The notes beneath the pieces were generated by a model. The model ran no database searches. It was not told the DNA's origin and saw only the letters and a list, made by a program, of their open reading frames with translations. From JBGAJN01 sp044224905 (lineage in GTDB: Bacteria; Verrucomicrobiota; Verrucomicrobiia; Limisphaerales; JBGAJN01): 64,000 nt of DNA. Each line of letters starts with the position of its first letter. Position 1 is the stretch's first letter. The position numbers and the translations under genes were made by a program. The stretch spans positions 496,001-560,000 of the forward strand of contig JBGAJN010000001.1 of assembly GCA_044224905.1 (NCBI GenBank), given 5' to 3'. Shown one piece after another: positions 49,453 to 61,856 of the stretch.

Positions 49453-51651
49453 TTACGATTCGGGCCGGAACGCGAGGACGCTCATCGGGGGCAGCGAGAA
49501 TTCAGCGGAGTAGGGCTGGAAATGCACCTGGTAATCCTGCGCCATGACGCCGCCGAGATTGCCTTTGTTGCTGCCGCCGTAGATTTCCGCGTCGCTGTTG
49601 AGCACTTCGCGCCACCAACCGGGATTGGGCAGGCCGACGCGGTAATTGGTCCGCCAGACGGGCGTGAGGTTCATGATGACCAGCAGCTTGCTGGTGCGCT
49701 CCTGATTCTGGCGGACGAACGAGAGCACGCTGTTCGCGTGGTCGTTGCAATCGAGCCAGTAGAAGCCGTCCACGTCGTAGTCGGCGTCCCACAGGGCGTC
49801 GTTCTCGCGGTAGACGCGGTTCAGATCGCCGATGAAACGTTGCACGCCTTTGTGGAACGGGCCTTGATCGAGCAGCCACCAATCGAGGCTGGCGTTGGCG
49901 TTCCACTCGGCGGGCTGGCCGATTTCGCAGCCCATGAAGAGCAGTTTTTTGCCGGGGAACATCCACTGATAGCCGAGCAACGCGCGGAGGTTCGCGAATT
50001 TCTGCCAGTCGTCACCGGGCATTTTGCCGATGAGCGAGCCCTTGCCGTGAACGACTTCGTCGTGCGAAAGCGGCAGGAGGAAATTCTCGTTGAAGTGGTA
50101 GAGCATCGCGAACGTGAGGTCGTTCTGATGGTACTTGCGATGCACGGGGTCGCGCTTGAAGTAGCCGAGCGTGTCGTGCATCCAGCCCATGTTCCACTTG
50201 AGCGAGAAGCCAAGGCCACCGAGGTAGGGCGGGCGCGTGACCTGGGGCCACGCGGTGGATTCTTCCGCGATGGTGACGACGCCGGGAAACTCGGTGTGCG
50301 TGAGGTGATTGAATTTCTTGAGGAATTCAACGGCCTCGATGTTTTCGCGACCGCCGTATTGATTGGGAATCCATTCGCCTTCCTTGCGCGAGTAATCGAG
50401 GTAGAGCATCGACGCGACGGCGTCGACGCGCAGGCCGTCGATGTGAAAGCGGTCGCACCAGAAGAGGGCGTTCGCGGCGAGGAAGTTCACGACCTCGTGG
50501 CGGGAGTAGTTGAAGATGAGCGTGCCCCAGTCTTGATGGGCGCCCTTGCGCGGGTCTTCGTGCTCGTAGAGACACGTGCCATCGAAGCGGGCGAGCGCCC
50601 ATTCGTCGCGCGGGAAGTGCGCGGGCACCCAGTCGATGATCACGCCGATTCCCGCGGCGTGCAGGGCGTTGACAAGATATTGAAAATCGTCCGGCGTGCC
50701 ATAGCGGGTCGTCGGCGAATAAAAGCCGGTCACCTGATATCCCCACGACGGATAAAACGCGTGTTCGGATACCGGCAGGAACTCGACGTGCGTGAAGCCG
50801 GTCTTCTGCAGATACTCGACGAGCGGCCGCGCCAGCTCGCGATAGCTGAGCGATTCCATGGCGGACTTCTTCATCCACGAGCCCATGTGGACTTCGTAGA
50901 TGCTCATCGGTTCGCGAAGCGCATTGCGTTCGCGCCGGCGCTCAATCCACTCGTCGTCTGTCCATTTGAACTTCGTGTTGTTCCAAACAATGGAAGCGTT
51001 CTTCGGCGCGGCTTCGAAAAAGAATCCGTAAGGATCGGTTTTCAGAACGATCGCACCGGTGGCGTCCTTCAATTCGTATTTGTAGTGCGCGCCCTCGCCG
51101 ACACCGGGAATGAAGACTTCCCACACACCGGACGGACCCAGAAGACGAAGTTGATGATAACGTCCGTCCCAACCGTTGAAGTCGCCGACGACGCTGACGC
51201 GCTGCGCGTTGGGCGCCCACACCGCGAAGCTGGTTCCCCAAACGCCGTCGATACTCTTGATCTGCGCGCCGAGTTTTTCGTAGATGCGGCGCTCGTTGCC
51301 CTGGCCGAAAAGGTAGAGATCCATTTCGCCAAGCGTCGGGAGGAAAGAATATCCGTCGCGCACCTTGCGAACTTTGTTTTGGTAATCCGTCACCACCAGT
51401 TCGTAGGCGTAAACCTTTTGCGCGCCGGTCGTCGTTCCTTCGTACAAACCGGATTCGTGAATGCGTTTGAGACTGAAGGCGGGCTTGTCCTTTTCGAGCG
51501 TCGGCTTGACCTCGATCTTGGCGGCATCGGGCAGGTAGGCGCGCACCACCACTCCGGAACCATCGCCAAGCGGATGCATTCCGAGCAACTGATGGGGGCT
51601 TCGATGGCTCGCTTGAACCAGACTCTCCAACTCTGCGGACGACAGAATCAT
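49453..51651 (-). CDS. glgB: 1,4-alpha-glucan branching enzyme
   Basis: A 732-residue glycogen branching enzyme. N-terminal carbohydrate-binding/early-set domains (WGTSFAVWAPNAQRVSVVGD, FNGWDGRYHQLRL) precede a GH13 barrel with GLRVDAVASMLYLDYS (nucleophile aspartate), VVTIAEESTAWP (acid/base glutamate) and LPLSHDEVVHG (transition-state aspartate). It transfers glucan chains to form alpha-1,6 branches in glycogen, in the cytoplasm. The ATG at 51651 (MILSSAEL) is preferred over an in-frame start 12 codons earlier. coaE lies just upstream. Confidence 0.95.
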   Translation of the reverse strand: MILSSAELESLVQASHRSPHQLLGMHPLGDGSGVVVRAYLPDAAKIEVKPTLEKDKPAFSLKRIHESGLYEGTTTGAQKVYAYELVVTDYQNKVRKVRDGYSFLPTLGEMDLYLFGQGNERRIYEKLGAQIKSIDGVWGTSFAVWAPNAQRVSVVGDFNGWDGRYHQLRLLGPSGVWEVFIPGVGEGAHYKYELKDATGAIVLKTDPYGFFFEAAPKNASIVWNNTKFKWTDDEWIERRRERNALREPMSIYEVHMGSWMKKSAMESLSYRELARPLVEYLQKTGFTHVEFLPVSEHAFYPSWGYQVTGFYSPTTRYGTPDDFQYLVNALHAAGIGVIIDWVPAHFPRDEWALARFDGTCLYEHEDPRKGAHQDWGTLIFNYSRHEVVNFLAANALFWCDRFHIDGLRVDAVASMLYLDYSRKEGEWIPNQYGGRENIEAVEFLKKFNHLTHTEFPGVVTIAEESTAWPQVTRPPYLGGLGFSLKWNMGWMHDTLGYFKRDPVHRKYHQNDLTFAMLYHFNENFLLPLSHDEVVHGKGSLIGKMPGDDWQKFANLRALLGYQWMFPGKKLLFMGCEIGQPAEWNANASLDWWLLDQGPFHKGVQRFIGDLNRVYRENDALWDADYDVDGFYWLDCNDHANSVLSFVRQNQERTSKLLVIMNLTPVWRTNYRVGLPNPGWWREVLNSDAEIYGGSNKGNLGGVMAQDYQVHFQPYSAEFSLPPMSVLAFRPES

Positions 51652-51705
51652 GTGCGCACTCTGCCACGTTCCAACTGGGCGGAACACAGAAAAGTTTCGG
51701 ACTCG

Positions 51706-52290
51706 TCAGACGGAGGCGAGAATACGATCGAGTTGCGCCTCGTGGACGTCCATTCCTGCTTCGGTCCAGAGAACGAAATTGGAGGCGCCCATCTTCTTTT
51801 CGGTCGGCCATTGCGCGGTTAAGCGACCGCGGATTTGGTCGTCGTCCCAGCCGCGAGCGCGCAAGCGATCCCATTGGGTGGGCGCGGTGCAGGCAACGCA
51901 AATGGTCGCATCGAAATTCGCGGCAGCACTGGTTTCAAAGAGAAGCGGGATCACCACCACGCCGAGCGAGCGGTTTTCCGCCCGCCATCGATTGACTTCG
52001 GTCTGCCAGGCTTCACGGATTCGGGGATGCAGGATTGCTTCAAGCTCCTTGCGGTCGGTGGGATTTGAAAAGACTCGGCGACCCAGGGCGGCCCGGTGGA
52101 GTTGGCCCGTTGGATCAATAAACTCGCGGCCGAATTTTTGGATGATCTCGGAGAGTGCCGACTGTCCCGGCTCCACGAGTTGATGAGCGATGCGGTCGGT
52201 GTCAGCGAGTGCGATTCCGCGGCGGAGCAGCAATTCGGACGTAGTCGACTTGCCCGCACCGATCCCGCCGGTCAAACCGATGAGTCGCAT
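51706..52290 (-). CDS. coaE: Dephospho-CoA kinase
   Basis: A 194-residue kinase for the last step of coenzyme A synthesis. The P-loop GGIGAGKST is at residues 8-16; DTDRIAHQL, LHPRIREAW and VIPLLFET follow in the family order. Start MRLIGLTGG at 52290 gives the usual length. The glgB gene begins 54 bases downstream on the same strand. Confidence 0.95.
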   Translation of the reverse strand: MRLIGLTGGIGAGKSTTSELLLRRGIALADTDRIAHQLVEPGQSALSEIIQKFGREFIDPTGQLHRAALGRRVFSNPTDRKELEAILHPRIREAWQTEVNRWRAENRSLGVVVIPLLFETSAAANFDATICVACTAPTQWDRLRARGWDDDQIRGRLTAQWPTEKKMGASNFVLWTEAGMDVHEAQLDRILASV

Positions 52291-52341
52291 GGGATGAAGA
52301 TCACGTGGGCGTGTCAGGGTAGACACGCGGCCGGAATCGCA

Positions 52342-55140
52342 TCAGGGAAACTGGCCTGAGGGATTGTAGTTGATGCGATAAACGCAATTGGAGTGCGAAA
52401 GCGTATCACTGAAGAGCATCGGGAAGTTTGTCGGGGCGCTGTTCGTAACATACGCCAGAGACATCCACATGCCGTTGGTTCCCATCAAGTTGGTCGAGCA
52501 CTCGATTTGATAAACGGTTTCTGCCGCGCCGGTCCATTGGAGAAGGATGTTCGTGGGCGACATCGATTGGCTGATCATGACGCCGTCGAAAGGACTCAAA
52601 TCGATGTCATTCGGATCCCCGTCGGCATCGGAGTCCACCGCGGAGCTGGCCAGAAGCGAACGATTGACGAACAAGGTTTGTCCGACGGCTTCGCCGGGGC
52701 GAGGCGGCAGTGTAACATTGGTTCCGCTGAAGATTCCCGCGTAGTTTCTCACCCAGCGCAGGCGACCGTTCAACGCGTTGTCGAGTTTGTTGGCCGGCAA
52801 ATTGGCGTCGGCAAAATAGATTATCAGGTTGGTGGCAATATCGAGGCTGGTGAGGTAGTTGGTCGCTTCGTTGAGCAATTCCAAGTAGTCAACATACAAG
52901 GCATTTGTCTGGGCCAAGCCGCCGAAGCTGAAAAATGCTCCCGCTGCACCGTCCAGTATCAGGTGCCCAATCGCGGCATTGTTGGAAAAGCCCGCCAGCG
53001 TCCGTCCGCGATCCTGACCAGCAGCCGTGTTGATCGCGGGAGGGAAGTTCGGTGCTTGGACTCGAATGGTTGTCCCGAGCAGGTCTCCGGTCGTGGGCTT
53101 GGTCAGGAACTGGAAGCCGGACGCCGTTTGCCATTGGTTGTTCGTGGTGTTGTTATCCGTCAGACTGTTGGTGGCCGAGATGACCAATGATCCGGCCGCG
53201 GTGATCGAGGTGTTAGTGACGACGAGGGACGCGGCATTGATTTGTAGGTCAGCGGCAGATGTGATCGTGGCATTCGTGATCTCAGCCGAGGTGCCGTCGA
53301 GGAGGATGGCACCACCGCGGGTGATCATGGTTCCGCCGATCGAGAGCGTCTTGGAGCGAATGCTCAGCGATCCGGCGTCAATAAGGCCCGCGTTAAGAAA
53401 ATTCGAGTAGGGTTGCGGGGTATCGCTGCCGAAGATCAGGTTCTGGCTGATAAAGAGAGATCCGAAATTGGTCACGTATTGCGCACTGGGTAACTGTGTG
53501 GTCGCGACGTCTAAGTCCAGACGAATCAGTGAGTTGGTTGCGAAGGTGATTCTTGGGGCATCGACTGTGAACGAACGCACGGCAGTCAGCGGACTTGCCA
53601 GAATCAAGTTGGTTCCTTTACCCGAGAATGTGCCGAGCGAAACCGCCTGGAAGTTGACGAGGCGATGATCAATGACCAACGCGTGGAATTGGAATGGAGC
53701 AAGCGGGACTGCGACCGTGCGATTGGTCCAGAGGGCGCTCCAAGCGTTCACGGTCCCGGAAAGGCGCTTGACGGTCGGGTTGACGAAGGAATCGATCTTC
53801 AATTGTTGGTTCGTCGTGACAAACTGGAAGTCAATAAAGGGAGCCTCCAACACAGCGTTGGAATTGTTAATCAGATTCGTCGCCTTGATCGAGAGGTAGG
53901 TCTCCGCTCGGACGCTTGCGGAGGAAAGGTCGAGATTATTGGCGGCGATTTCGACGCGCCCTCCCGCGTTGGTGGGATCGGTCAAGGCAGTTCCGCCGAT
54001 GAACGTGAGCGGCTTTCCAATTTGAGCCGACCAAGCGATATACTGGTTCCCGACTCGGTTGCTGAGGTAGGGTGCGATCAGAAGATTGTTGATTTCCGTA
54101 GTGTTGGTGATGTTCGGAAAGGTGGGTGCCACTGAAGAAAGCCACTGAAAAGGTACAGTGCGGAAGAGTTCATAAGGTGCCGGTTTAAAATGATCTGGCA
54201 CGATGAATCCATTGTTAGAGTTGGTTTGAAGAACTGCCGAAGCTGGCCCAGAGACTGCAAAGTTATCAACCAAATATAGGAAATTGGTGAAGGGCAATCC
54301 GGTGACAATATCGACATCGGGTGCGGCGAATTCAACTATGGCGGTTCTTTCGAGACCCCCCGATGGACTGAATCGGACCGTTGTTGTTACGTTCGTATCG
54401 ACGGGGGTGAGCACGATCTGGACAATGTTTTCGCCACCGACGCTGTTGGTGTAAGCGTGAGCCTCGTACGTTCGCGGACTGCCAGGGAGATTCGGCAAGC
54501 GGATGCGATTCGTAAAGGCAATGCCCTCGCGAACGACTTCATGGGTCGGAGTGGTGGGATTGATTGAGGCGAAACTGCTTAGCAACATCGAAACATTGCC
54601 GCCGGGCGGGCTAAATACGTCGTTCGTTCCCGCGCCCCAGTAGAGGTCGGTTATGCTCGACGGATTGAGGTAAAAATCACCGGATGAAAAACCGTCGGAG
54701 GTCGTAGGGGCGGACCCACCGCCGGAGGTAACGGCTCCGTGACTGAGATTGATGTTGTTTCCACGAAGTTGCAGCAAACCCTGAGGGGCGACCGCAAGTC
54801 GGCCCGAATTGGTGAGGGTACTGGTGTTGATTAGAAGGTTCGCTGTGCCTTGGATTCGTCCCCGATTGACAACGTTGACGACGGGTTGGGGAGGTGTTCC
54901 GAACCAAAAGCCGACATTTCCGTTGAATAGGCCGCCCGACGAATTGGTGATGTAGAGTGTGCTCTTGGGCGCGAAGGGAAGAGTGGTTGAGTAATTGAGC
55001 GTGCCGTTGTTGAGAATCGCCAGCGCGTCGATTTGCTCGTTCAGTTTTGTGCCGTTGTTTTGGTAAAGGGGAATGGTCGCCGAGGTCGCTGGCAATGACG
55101 CGGCGGCGGTAAGTAGAGCTGCGAGAAAGTGGAGCTTCAT
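52342..55140 (-). CDS. Large secreted beta-rich protein with C-terminal domain common in Verrucomicrobia
   Basis: A 932-residue secreted protein. The signal peptide is MKLHFLAALLTAAASLPATS (cut near SATIP). Most of the chain is a repetitive beta structure rich in Asn, Thr and Ser with phrases like TLTNSGRL, suggesting a parallel beta-helix, as in adhesins. Near the end come DSDADGDPNDID (a thrombospondin type-3-like calcium loop) and a 90-residue domain with ETVYQIECSTNL and NCVYRINYN. A role at the cell surface or outside the cell is likely; no catalytic motif was found. It is the last of three consecutive secreted-protein genes. Confidence 0.75.
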   Translation of the reverse strand: MKLHFLAALLTAAASLPATSATIPLYQNNGTKLNEQIDALAILNNGTLNYSTTLPFAPKSTLYITNSSGGLFNGNVGFWFGTPPQPVVNVVNRGRIQGTANLLINTSTLTNSGRLAVAPQGLLQLRGNNINLSHGAVTSGGGSAPTTSDGFSSGDFYLNPSSITDLYWGAGTNDVFSPPGGNVSMLLSSFASINPTTPTHEVVREGIAFTNRIRLPNLPGSPRTYEAHAYTNSVGGENIVQIVLTPVDTNVTTTVRFSPSGGLERTAIVEFAAPDVDIVTGLPFTNFLYLVDNFAVSGPASAVLQTNSNNGFIVPDHFKPAPYELFRTVPFQWLSSVAPTFPNITNTTEINNLLIAPYLSNRVGNQYIAWSAQIGKPLTFIGGTALTDPTNAGGRVEIAANNLDLSSASVRAETYLSIKATNLINNSNAVLEAPFIDFQFVTTNQQLKIDSFVNPTVKRLSGTVNAWSALWTNRTVAVPLAPFQFHALVIDHRLVNFQAVSLGTFSGKGTNLILASPLTAVRSFTVDAPRITFATNSLIRLDLDVATTQLPSAQYVTNFGSLFISQNLIFGSDTPQPYSNFLNAGLIDAGSLSIRSKTLSIGGTMITRGGAILLDGTSAEITNATITSAADLQINAASLVVTNTSITAAGSLVISATNSLTDNNTTNNQWQTASGFQFLTKPTTGDLLGTTIRVQAPNFPPAINTAAGQDRGRTLAGFSNNAAIGHLILDGAAGAFFSFGGLAQTNALYVDYLELLNEATNYLTSLDIATNLIIYFADANLPANKLDNALNGRLRWVRNYAGIFSGTNVTLPPRPGEAVGQTLFVNRSLLASSAVDSDADGDPNDIDLSPFDGVMISQSMSPTNILLQWTGAAETVYQIECSTNLMGTNGMWMSLAYVTNSAPTNFPMLFSDTLSHSNCVYRINYNPSGQFP

Positions 55141-55172
55141 AATGTCGAATCGTAGATGGCGGAGCATCTTCG

Positions 55173-56528
55173 TTACGGGCCGGATAACACTTGCAGTTCT
55201 ATATCTCGAAGTGACGTTCCATCCGGATATACCGTCGGTGGGTTTGTGGAGCCGTCGAATGAACCCCAAATGAATCCTGTGGAAATGATGTTTAGTTCAT
55301 CCAAGAAGTTGGGGAATTGGTTGATAACGAATGGGCCGACTTTATTGAATGTAATGGTGATTGGAGTAACAACCCCTGCTGCGGTGCCGGGAGCTTGAAT
55401 TTGTCCCGGTCCAGCGAGTGCCACTTGGCCGTTGATTCCGTCGTTGTTTTGCCAGTTTCCGCCGGTGGCTGCAGTACGTAGCGCGGCGAGCGGGAAGCCA
55501 CCAGCACCGATTGCCAGATCGTCGGCTGCAAAGAGAATATCTGGGGCATTGGTGAACGATCGCTGAATCGTCTGCGTGACGAGGGCCGAGTTGGTTACGA
55601 AGACATCGGTGTAGGTTTGGGTGATCGCTGGTGAGAGACGGCCAAGTTCAGAATTGAAGTTGACGAGCTGGAACGTGATTTTGTCCACCCCGGGTCGGAG
55701 CGCGGTGTTAACGGCGATGTTCGTCTGGCCGATTGGAGTCCACGGTGAATTGGCAGAGCCAATTGATCCGGGGACCAGCGTCTCGGTGTTGTAATTGCTG
55801 GGGCGATAGAGGTAACGCAGCCCGCCAACGTCATCGCGGGTGAGGCCGGTATAGAATTGGCCCAAAGTGAACGAAGAGGAAGCGACTGCGGAACCGCGAA
55901 AGGCGGTAGGATCGACCGTGTTGTCGAGCGCGTCTGAAAAGTTGAGAAAGTCATCGAAGATGGAGTAGGTAAAAAGGATTCCGTTGACATAGCTGGATGG
56001 TGCAAATGTCACGGGATCGAAGTTTCGTTTGATGACGGTGTAATTTACGATCGGAATGGTGGCGTTGACTACCGCTCTGTTGCGTAGTGTCCAAGTGAAA
56101 CGTTCCGGGTCTGCCAACCCCATTTCTTCAACTAGCAGGCTCAGGGCAACTGATTTCAGGTCCAGTAGATTCAAAGCGCTGGCTTGGAAATTCTGCCGCC
56201 GGGTGTCCAAGGGAAATTCTGCCAGATTTGAACTCATCGTGCTGACAGGTGGCAGGTCGTTCAGAATCTTAATTGCGTCGATTACTGCTTGTTTTCCGCG
56301 TTCCCCAAAATAGTTGAGGAACGATTCGTCGAAGCCATAGGTGATGGTGCGGATATTCCAGCGGTATTCCTCGCCAATGTTTAACGGGCCGCCAATGTCG
56401 CCGCCTTGTTGATAGCCAATGCGGGGCTGTTGGTATGCCTCAAATGGCCCAAGGAGCGAAAAAGCCGGAGCGGACACACCGCTTCCGAGCAGTAGGAGAC
56501 AGAACAAAGTTCGGTATAATCGCAGCAT
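55173..56528 (-). CDS. Secreted protein of unknown function
   Basis: A 451-residue protein with a signal peptide (MLRLYRTLFCLLLLGSGVSA, cut near APAFS). The mature part starts with YEAYQ-like GPFEAYQQPRIGYQQGGD and contains ITYGFDESFLNYFG, FTWTLRNRAV and GLTRDDVGGLRYLYRPSNY; the last is reminiscent of matrixin-like protease ends, but the zinc motif HExxH is absent. No function is assigned. The stop lies 32 bases before the large secreted protein gene. Confidence 0.6.
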   Translation of the reverse strand: MLRLYRTLFCLLLLGSGVSAPAFSLLGPFEAYQQPRIGYQQGGDIGGPLNIGEEYRWNIRTITYGFDESFLNYFGERGKQAVIDAIKILNDLPPVSTMSSNLAEFPLDTRRQNFQASALNLLDLKSVALSLLVEEMGLADPERFTWTLRNRAVVNATIPIVNYTVIKRNFDPVTFAPSSYVNGILFTYSIFDDFLNFSDALDNTVDPTAFRGSAVASSSFTLGQFYTGLTRDDVGGLRYLYRPSNYNTETLVPGSIGSANSPWTPIGQTNIAVNTALRPGVDKITFQLVNFNSELGRLSPAITQTYTDVFVTNSALVTQTIQRSFTNAPDILFAADDLAIGAGGFPLAALRTAATGGNWQNNDGINGQVALAGPGQIQAPGTAAGVVTPITITFNKVGPFVINQFPNFLDELNIISTGFIWGSFDGSTNPPTVYPDGTSLRDIELQVLSGP

Positions 56529-56535
56529 ATGAGCT

Positions 56536-58020
56536 TTATTGAATTCGAACAACTCGATAGTAGGCTACGCCTTGGGAGAGACCTACGACAACTGATTCGT
56601 TTAAGGTTGTAGCGGTACGAGTAGATCCAAGGTCACTCCAGGTCTTTAGATCGCTGGAGATTTGAATTTGGTACATGCAGCCGGGCTGGGCATTCCATGA
56701 GACTTGCATTCCGCCAGAGGTTGGGCTTACAGCCGTGCGGATGATGTCATAGGAACGTGCCATCAGATCGAAGCTGGTCCCAGCGGTGAATGAGGTCCAT
56801 AGGACGAGAAAACGGTTTGCGCCGTCCGTTGCTACAGCTGGATGGATTTGGCGACTGGCCGTGCTGGTGTTGGCGGCGAATTCCACGCCAGCCAGAGAAC
56901 CGTCGTTGTTGAAAAATTGGCCGAAGACTCCTTCCCGGGATCCGTCTTGAGAAAGGCTCAACCACGTCGCGAGATAGTTGCGTCCGAAGGCCTGGAGTTT
57001 AGGTGCAAATTGATCGCCATACGTCAATGTGTTGAGGCGAATTGGAGTTCCGGCGGCTTGGCCGTTGGTTTTGTAAAGTCGAGCGTAGACGTCCCAACCA
57101 TTGGTTCGCCGCGAAGTGTCGGCAAGTTGAATGTCGCCGCTGACATTGCGGTTCAGAGCATCTTTCTGGCTCCAAGCGATTGCGAAGCTTCCATCTGGAG
57201 CTGCGGCTACGGATGGATTCGCGCAAAGATTTGTGGAGACGGGATTGACCGGGAATTCGTTCCCAACGGGAGTGCCGGCTGGATCGTAAAGGCGGGCGTA
57301 GATGTCTACGCTGGAGCTCGCTCGCTGTAATTCGGATACCCACGCGACGACAAATTTTCCATTGGCCAGCGCGGCAACGCTGGGAGTTCGTTGGTTGTTG
57401 CTGGAGAATTGATTGACTTGGAATTCCGTGCCGAGTTTTTGTCCCGTAACCGTGAAACGTTGGCCAAATACCCCTTGAAGGCTGCCGTCTTGATCGGCGC
57501 TGGCCCATACGATTACGACAGTTCCGTCCGTCAGTGAAGCAACAGCCGGCGTGATTTGGTATGCATTAGTGTAAGTGTTTACTAAAATGTCATCGCTCAG
57601 AAAATTGGTACCGTTACTCCCCAAGAAGCGGGCATACACCTTTTGGAATCCGAAGCGGCCACCTTGCCAGACGATAACGGCGCCACCATTTTGGAGTAGG
57701 GCGACTTGAGGTTTTTCGTGCTCACCTACGGAGCTGAAGTTGACGCGGAAGCTGGGGCCTTGAGTTTGGAAATCTGCGGTGAGACGAATAGCGTTAACCG
57801 CAAGGCCATTGGTGGATAGGGCATTATCCTGCCAAACCAGTACGCCTCCGCTTGTATTTACGGCTGCGTGCGGTGCCGTTTGATCGCCGCCGCGCGGTCC
57901 AGCGATAGAAAATTCGGGTCCACCTGGTGAGAAGGCGTTCTGTGCCCAGGTTGAGCAGGTGGCCAATAGCAGCCAGACGAAGAGAACCGGCCTCAGGCAG
58001 TGTCCGAGGATTGATGGCAT
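56536..58020 (-). CDS. Secreted repeat protein with verrucomicrobial C-terminal domain
   Basis: A 494-residue secreted protein; the signal peptide lies within MPSILGHCLRPVLFVWLLLA to near STWAQ. About eight repeats contain VAALANGKFVVAWVSE and VASLTDGTVVIVWAS-like motifs, probably a propeller or Ig-like array. The C-terminal 75 residues (GMQVSWNAQPGCMYQIQIS, LKTWSDLGS, YYRVVRI) match a domain found at the end of many secreted Verrucomicrobia proteins, and a similar end is found in the 932-residue protein. It is first of the three secreted-protein genes. Confidence 0.7.
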   Translation of the reverse strand: MPSILGHCLRPVLFVWLLLATCSTWAQNAFSPGGPEFSIAGPRGGDQTAPHAAVNTSGGVLVWQDNALSTNGLAVNAIRLTADFQTQGPSFRVNFSSVGEHEKPQVALLQNGGAVIVWQGGRFGFQKVYARFLGSNGTNFLSDDILVNTYTNAYQITPAVASLTDGTVVIVWASADQDGSLQGVFGQRFTVTGQKLGTEFQVNQFSSNNQRTPSVAALANGKFVVAWVSELQRASSSVDIYARLYDPAGTPVGNEFPVNPVSTNLCANPSVAAAPDGSFAIAWSQKDALNRNVSGDIQLADTSRRTNGWDVYARLYKTNGQAAGTPIRLNTLTYGDQFAPKLQAFGRNYLATWLSLSQDGSREGVFGQFFNNDGSLAGVEFAANTSTASRQIHPAVATDGANRFLVLWTSFTAGTSFDLMARSYDIIRTAVSPTSGGMQVSWNAQPGCMYQIQISSDLKTWSDLGSTRTATTLNESVVVGLSQGVAYYRVVRIQ

Positions 58021-58137
58021 AAGGTTGCAGTCTTCTAACAAGCGGGTCTCGCTTTGTCTATGATTTCTTAGGGGAAAGAATCCCGCTTGCGAAGAGGACG
58101 ACCTGCGATTGTTTGAATGAAATAGTTTCATTGCTTT

Positions 58138-59046
58138 TTAGAGCAGGACACCTTGTTGTGCGGTGGCAGCAGGTAGCTCCTGAGTTAGCTGTTTGAATCC
58201 CCAATTTTGGTAAAGTGTTCGCAATTGTTCGGTGGAAGGGGAGCCGACGCTCAATTCGTCGAGATTTGCAGGCAGCGGTAGATCTCGCTTAAGGGAAATC
58301 AAAGCACGATTTCTAACCAATGTTGCGCGGGCCGCTTCCAGATTTCCTCGAAGACGTTCTGTCTTGATTTCGGAAAGCCGATTGAAGATCTCGTCGATCG
58401 AGGAAAATTGGCTAATTAAATCGGTCGCCGTTTTTACTCCGACTCCAGGTACACCTGGGATGTTATCAACAGAATCGCCGATTAGGCTGAGCCAGTCGAC
58501 GATTTGGGAAGGTGTAACCCCGGTCTTGGTACGTACCTGTTCAATTCCCCAAACTGTCTCAGTTTTGTCGCTTGGATTCAGCAACCCGATTCGTGGCGTT
58601 ACGAGTTGCATGAAATCCTTGTCCGAACTGGCGATGATTACATTGAAGTCGGCGGCTGCGGCATGGTCAGCCAATGTTGCGATCCAGTCGTCAGCTTCCA
58701 CTCCGTCGGCCGACAGGGATGAGATTCCTGCCGCCGCCAAATACGATTGGATTTGGTCAATTTGGGCAGCAAGGGACTCTGGCATGGGTGGTCGGTGCGC
58801 CTTGTAGTCCGGAAGTAATTGTTGCCGCTCCGCCGCGAGCCCGCCATCCCAAATTACGGCGAGGTGCGACGGTTGAATAGCCGCGCGCATCTTTCCGAGC
58901 ATCTTAATGAAGCCGTAGATTGCGTTGGTTGGTTCACCAGTTGGTGAGTTGAGGCTGCGAATCGCAAAGTAGGCGCGGTACGCATATGCATGCCCATCCA
59001 CCAAAAGCAGGCTCGTCCGTTCGGCCGATGTGGTCAGTGGCGACAT
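58138..59046 (-). CDS. Stand-alone 5'-3' exonuclease (Pol I 5'-nuclease domain)
   Basis: A 302-residue FEN-like nuclease equal to the N-terminal domain of DNA polymerase I. Acidic metal-binding residues are in LLVDGHAYAYRAY, GVEADDWIATLA and SSDKDFMQL; GDSVDNIPGVPGVGVKTA is the helix-turn-helix hairpin that holds DNA. No polymerase domain follows; the gene ends at 58138. It would remove primers or flaps. The start is MSPLTTSAE at 59046. It is 56 bases after the secretin stop. Confidence 0.85.
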   Translation of the reverse strand: MSPLTTSAERTSLLLVDGHAYAYRAYFAIRSLNSPTGEPTNAIYGFIKMLGKMRAAIQPSHLAVIWDGGLAAERQQLLPDYKAHRPPMPESLAAQIDQIQSYLAAAGISSLSADGVEADDWIATLADHAAAADFNVIIASSDKDFMQLVTPRIGLLNPSDKTETVWGIEQVRTKTGVTPSQIVDWLSLIGDSVDNIPGVPGVGVKTATDLISQFSSIDEIFNRLSEIKTERLRGNLEAARATLVRNRALISLKRDLPLPANLDELSVGSPSTEQLRTLYQNWGFKQLTQELPAATAQQGVLL

Positions 59047-59102
59047 GTTGTGTTCGCGCCGTTCGGCGAATGGCTTTGACGGTGTGCCTATTGGCACTCG
59101 AC

Positions 59103-61808
<2,706 letters not shown>

Positions 61809-61856
61809 GGATTTGGGTTGGTTGCAAAAATTTTCGGCGCAATCATTCAGCTGCAA

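Noticed and set aside
49435..51822. Very long plus-strand open frame (about 795 codons)
   Set aside because: It lies opposite glgB and is rich in Arg, Val and His as expected from the complement of a GC-rich gene; no domain is recognisable.
55173..56528. Matrixin-type metalloprotease
   Set aside because: The DDVGGLRYLY end is suggestive, but there is no HExxH zinc site in the 451 residues.
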